This document shows, piece by piece, positions 62,201 through 64,000 of a stretch of DNA of 64,000 bases. Position 1 is the first letter of the stretch, and each line of letters begins with the position of its first letter. Under the pieces are notes generated by a model. The model saw only the letters and a program-made list of their open reading frames with translations. It ran no database searches and had not been told where the DNA came from. The stretch is from JAITVB01 sp031553805 (GTDB taxonomy: Bacteria; Bacteroidota; Bacteroidia; Bacteroidales; Rikenellaceae). The position numbers and the translations under genes were made by a program. The stretch covers positions 4,769 to 68,768 of the forward strand of contig JAVBLC010000010.1 of NCBI GenBank assembly GCA_031553805.1, read 5' to 3'.

Positions 62201-62575
62201 GATGTCGCGGCGCTTAACCGTACCGTAACCGATCACGACCACTTCGTCCATCTGCGTGGCTTCTTCTTCCAGAACCACGTTGATCGTAGTTTGCGCCCCG
62301 ACAGTCACCAAGACATTCTGGTAACCGAGCATGGTGAAGTTGAGGACATTTTGGGAAGCCAGATTGCGGAGAACATAATTCCCTCCAGCATCTGTGGTTA
62401 CCCCCATGGTCGTGCCCTGAACCAGGACACTCACGCCGACCAGCGGTTCACCGTTCATCCCCGTAACAGTACCTTGCACTGTCACGTTCTGCGCAAAGGC
62501 GACAACACTAGTAAGCATCATCACCGAAAGCAGGGTTAAACACTTGTGTAGGTAAATCTTACACTTCATAAACAT
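59267..62575 (-). CDS. SusC/RagA-type TonB-dependent transporter
   Basis: The 1102-residue outer-membrane protein has a signal peptide (to about residue 28, ending AFAQ). A carboxypeptidase-regulatory-like domain follows (VQGTVTGMNGEPLVGVSVLV, about 31-110), then a TonB-box-region sequence (DEVVVIGYGTVKRRDITGAV), a plug (IETIDVLKDASSTAIYGARG and ANGVVIITTK) and the 22-strand barrel. The end is YPPARTYTLGLNLTF with a terminal Phe. With SusD and the PL10 lyases it should import oligogalacturonides, an inference from the neighbours. The alternative start at 62569 (MKCK) is equally possible. Confidence 0.95.
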   Translation of the reverse strand: MFMKCKIYLHKCLTLLSVMMLTSVVAFAQNVTVQGTVTGMNGEPLVGVSVLVQGTTMGVTTDAGGNYVLRNLASQNVLNFTMLGYQNVLVTVGAQTTINVVLEEEATQMDEVVVIGYGTVKRRDITGAVASVSGSDLAAVPVSNVAQALQGKMAGVSIAAVDGRPGASVTVRVRGGGSITQSNDPLFIVDGFPVSNMSDIPASQIETIDVLKDASSTAIYGARGANGVVIITTKSPKTEKLTVSYSGYVQLKTPTKTIDVLDPYEFALINWEYASLNSQGEAAQKALAIGAYTNVTDAAGNVYNNPGGINSYKTAKNYNWMDEMTENAFSQSHNVNLSGGSAKSKYSVDYTYVNDPGIRINSGYTRSNVIAKLSQSLLKNLTLDLTARYVTSGTEGNLGGGRLTDMMKFTPVEPLGAADDQTNSSLLGVTSSNMQWRKNPVAVINDTYELRTRNSLRANGSLAWEIIKGLTARTEFSLGTNWNDTRTWSGPDAKDSRNSGRGGDASITRTFGDNYTWTNTINWQVQGLPRIHSLNLLAGQEITGSDSNYITVRGYDYPISFDYKRAFAMMDQYTPSSTSKPSESGMDDPGRMSSFFGRVIYTLKDRYTINATFRADGSSNFAPSNRWGYFPSAAIAWRISEESFMKNFHNLDNLKLRLSYGTAGNDRIDASLWNFLWASKSDGYPLAGSQQSIYNYASSLMTNPNLKWETTITRNIGVDWSLFRSRIFGTVELYKNTTKDLLVRNSLPGYTGYSEIMDNVGQTSNKGIEISVGGDIIRKQDFRFSANINISFNKSNVDELSSSMSYKNYSSGIGTSSAAPTNDYVFKVGQPVGLIRGYVSDGFYTTADFDHAVVAGKDVYTLKAGVPNSLPILATVPGMGAAYPGMMKLKKMGTTNNANTINEADDCVIIGDTNPIHIGGFNLNLVWKQFDAMANFTWSYGNDVYNYTPSVLQTGGKDWYRNFAAASAGRYKIFELSGDGSTLTRITDPTKLDAMNANATTYYPYHEFRVLTSEFIEDGSFLRLNNLTLGYTMSEKVAKKICLSRLRVYVTGSNLFTITNYSGLDPEVNSGYNRNTSYPITGMDYGTYPPARTYTLGLNLTF

Positions 62576-62696
62576 TAGATATTAAGGTTAGTATTGCGTA
62601 AATTGTGGGTCTAATGAACATAATGTAGATTAACCTTTTCTACGCGCACATCATCCTTTCCTCTGCCAACTCTTTAATCTACAACTCCGTCTAATC

Positions 62697-62719
62697 CCAG
62701 GCTTCGTCCTGGTTTTTTT
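62697..62719 (+). terminator. Plus-strand terminator-like hairpin in the susC leader
   Basis: CCAGG-CTTCGT-CCTGG followed by T7. No plus-strand gene precedes it, so it could end a short RNA antisense to the susC leader. Confidence 0.55.
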
Positions 62720-62740
62720 ATTTCTCTTTCTTGTTTCTGT

Positions 62741-62774
62741 AAAAAGACAGACCCTCTAGGTCTGTTCTTTTTTA
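62741..62774. terminator. Terminator-like hairpin in the susC leader
   Basis: An AGACAGACC/GGTCTGTTCT-type stem around CTCTA with A5 and T6 flanks. It can act in both directions and could attenuate susC. Confidence 0.65.
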
Positions 62775-62994
62775 TCTTTCTGTCTATCAATAAGAATCAT
62801 TCCGGTAAAATCCCATTTTATACCGTCTGGTATAATCTACATTATGTTTTAAAATAATCTGCAACTACAGATTGCACACTAGAAATGCAAGAACTGTCAG
62901 TTGTATTATGCTGTCAACTTACGCATAATTAATTGATAAAGTTATAGATTTTTTATCGAATAACAAAACCTGGATTTAATAAATATTATTAATA

Positions 62995-63411
62995 ATCCGT
63001 TGTGCATTTAAGCGACAGCAGTTTTTAAGTTGTTAATTTTTCGGTCATTGAGTTTATTGATGAGTCGTACTACGCTAATAGCCATTATTTTAGCCAGCAT
63101 TCTGGTTCTGAAGCCGTCGAATGATTGGGCATAATTTCGTCTGATTATGAACTGGTCACACAGTTGCGAGAACAGTGTTTCGATCCGCTTTCGGCAACGG
63201 CGGAACACTGGAGCCTGCGGATATGCGCGGACGACGATGCTGATTGCGAAAGTTCGCTTTATGCTCGATGGTTTGTAATATTCCCAAAATCTTTTCGTAA
63301 CTTACACCTAAGTTGTTCATGACATTTGTCTGATTAGTAGTCAAATAAATATACGGCTGTTATCCGGCATGAACAACTTTTTTATGCTTTTATTCTAAAT
63401 GCACAACGGGT
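62995..63411 (-). mobile_element. Internally deleted IS982-like element (417 bp)
   Basis: The ends are ATCCGTTGTGCATTTA and, on the other strand, ACCCGTTGTGCATTTA. They are flanked by identical 8-bp TATTAATA (62987-62994 and 63412-63419). The minus strand encodes an N-terminal fragment (MNNLGVSYEKILGILQTIEH) and, in another frame, a C-terminal fragment (RKRIETLFSQLCDQFIIRRN, NINNLK-type end) typical of IS982 transposases. The middle of the gene is missing and the frames do not match. Confidence 0.8.
63008..63344 (-). pseudogene. IS982-type transposase remnant
   Basis: The frame from 63344 gives the first ~40 residues of a transposase. The frame ending at 63008 gives the last ~60 residues, including the conserved C-terminal ETLFSQLCDQF and INKLNDRKINNLK. 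The junction is near 63210. A central deletion that includes the DDE core makes it inactive; mobilisation could occur only in trans. Confidence 0.75.
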
Positions 63412-63658
63412 TATTAATAATTTATGTGTATTGGCATCAAGACTTAAAGGCAGCCCCAACATACTAACCAATAAGACCATGTAGAATCTTGTGTTTAAAG
63501 AAACATTCACACGAAAAAATATCAGGAAGAGAATATTCCGAGCAATCTAATATAAAGTGTCATTTCTCCGAATCGACCAAAGGAATTCGGAGTCAGGACC
63601 CTAATGAAATGGAATAAAAGATGAAAGGGAGGCTGGATAGCTCAGGCGGGGCGCAAAA

Positions 63659-63694
63659 AGGATTTTTTACCACTTTTGTATCCCTACAAAAGTG
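63659..63694 (+). repeat. Repeat family A end hairpin (fragment)
   Basis: GGATTTTTTACCACTTTTGT and the matching ACAAAAGTGG resemble the right end of family A only. Confidence 0.5.
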
Positions 63695-63815
63695 GAGCGA
63701 TAAATAATTACTCCTGCAGGGGACAACATCCCCAAGTGCCGGAAGACACCAGGATGCGCAAAATGTGGGGCGAAGAATTATCTCTTAATATGTCAAGCCT
63801 GAGGGGGTTAACGAC

Positions 63816-63849
63816 AAAAAAGCCGCGACGCTTTCGAATCGCGGTTTGA
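63816..63849 (-). terminator. Second terminator of the rRNA operon
   Basis: On the minus strand, CCGCGATTCGAAAGCGTCGCGG then CTTTTTTG, about 20 bp beyond the first terminator. Confidence 0.75.
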
Positions 63850-63854
63850 AGAAG

Positions 63855-63894
63855 CATTAAAAAAGAAAGGGGCCGATCAAATGATCGGCCCCTT
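63855..63894 (-). terminator. First terminator of the rRNA operon
   Basis: On the minus strand, AAGGGGCCGATCATTTGATC closes to a perfect hairpin followed by TTCTTTTTT, directly after the 5S rRNA. Confidence 0.88.
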
Positions 63895-63897
63895 GAA

Positions 63898-64000
63898 GTG
63901 GCGGCAACCTACTCTCCCACACTTGTGATGCAGTACCATCGGCGCAGTTGGGCTTAACTGCTCTGTTCGGAATGGGAAGAGGTGGAACCCCAATGCAATT
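63898..64000 (-). rRNA. 5S ribosomal RNA (partial, 5' end outside window)
   Basis: The minus strand reads GGGTTCCACCTCTTCCCATT, then CCGAACAGAGCAGTTAAGCC, GATGGTACTGC and GTGGGAGAGTAGGTTGCCGCC. These are the conserved core and 3' end of bacterial 5S rRNA. The first few nucleotides lie past base 64000. It is followed by two terminators, so it should be the last gene of an rRNA operon entering from the right. Confidence 0.95.

Larger units (their letters stand above)
62617..62848. repeat. 16-bp inverted repeat pair in the susC leader
   Basis: AACATAATGTAGATTA (62617-62632) and its exact reverse complement TAATCTACATTATGTT (62833-62848) enclose 200 bp directly upstream of susC. Confidence 0.8.
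62576..63897. other. Intergenic region between susC and the rRNA operon
   Basis: The ~1.3 kb contain the susC leader with hairpins and a 16-bp inverted repeat pair, a 417-bp deleted IS element, a family A end hairpin and the rRNA terminators. No intact gene was found. The rest is AT-rich and unassigned. No regulator of the SusCD system is present on this side. Confidence 0.75.

Overview
The window looks like a chromosomal segment from a GC-rich member of the Bacteroidales, most like Rikenellaceae/Alistipes. That placement is an inference from gene order and sequence style; no search was run. The support is a SusC/SusD pair, the Bacteroidales ATP synthase order (beta, epsilon, small membrane protein, a, c, b, delta, alpha, gamma), many promoters of the Bacteroidetes -7 type (TAnnTTTG), near absence of Shine-Dalgarno sites, and Bacteroidetes-type small proteins.

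Layout. 1-6.9 kb (+): 5'-truncated manC, a secreted repeat protein with a cysteine cluster, murF, pfkA, aspA. 6.9-12.7 kb (-): YjbR-like protein, deoxyhypusine-synthase-like protein, DUF418 membrane protein, PIF1/HRDC helicase, family 2 glycosyltransferase. 12.9-14.8 kb (+): S41 protease and a cysteine-rich mini-lipoprotein. 15.0-17.2 kb (-): cca and pdxJ. 17.3-27.3 kb (+): nadK, uppS-bamA-skp-skp envelope cluster, rimO, coiled-coil protein, zapA, rny. 27.6-29.8 kb (-): rng, and HU with a 30-residue basic protein. 30.1 kb (+): a small HTH protein. 30.5-38.2 kb (-): a catabolic/redox cluster (MFS carrier, Fe-S old-yellow-enzyme relative, SDR, FAD oxidoreductase, GH127). 38.2-38.9 kb: a decay island with DUF418 and AraC remnants. 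39.0-46.0 kb (+): the complete F1Fo ATP synthase operon. 46.4-52 kb: glyA, fabG, a GH43-like lipoprotein, an LTA-synthase-like sulfatase-fold protein. 52.0-62.6 kb (-): a pectin utilisation locus (three PL10-type pectate lyases, SusD, SusC). 62.6-64 kb: a susC leader with inverted repeats and hairpins, an internally deleted IS982-like element with target duplication, and the 3' part of a 5S rRNA gene with tandem terminators.

How the genes work together. Much of the window is housekeeping: wall precursors, outer-membrane assembly, division, RNA decay and ATP synthesis. Two accessory blocks stand out. In the pectin locus, SusC/SusD would import oligogalacturonides released by three lyases whose expression seems to be separated by hairpins. 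In the 30.5-38.2 kb block, a carrier, a truncated dienoyl-CoA-reductase-like Fe-S flavoprotein, an SDR and a fumarate-reductase-like flavoprotein look like an uncharacterised pathway that oxidises or reduces a plant- or host-derived compound, next to a beta-L-arabinofuranosidase.

The intergenic space is unusually structured. At least four dispersed non-coding repeat families (called A-D here) occur several times: a ~250-bp element bounded by hairpins, a ~110-bp dyad element, a GCGC-TTTTT hairpin element and a ~30-bp REP-like palindrome. There is also a 27-bp fold-back and a 16-bp minisatellite ahead of zapA. These repeats and the redox cluster are the best candidates for undescribed biology. 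No CRISPR array, tRNA gene or intact transposase gene was seen.
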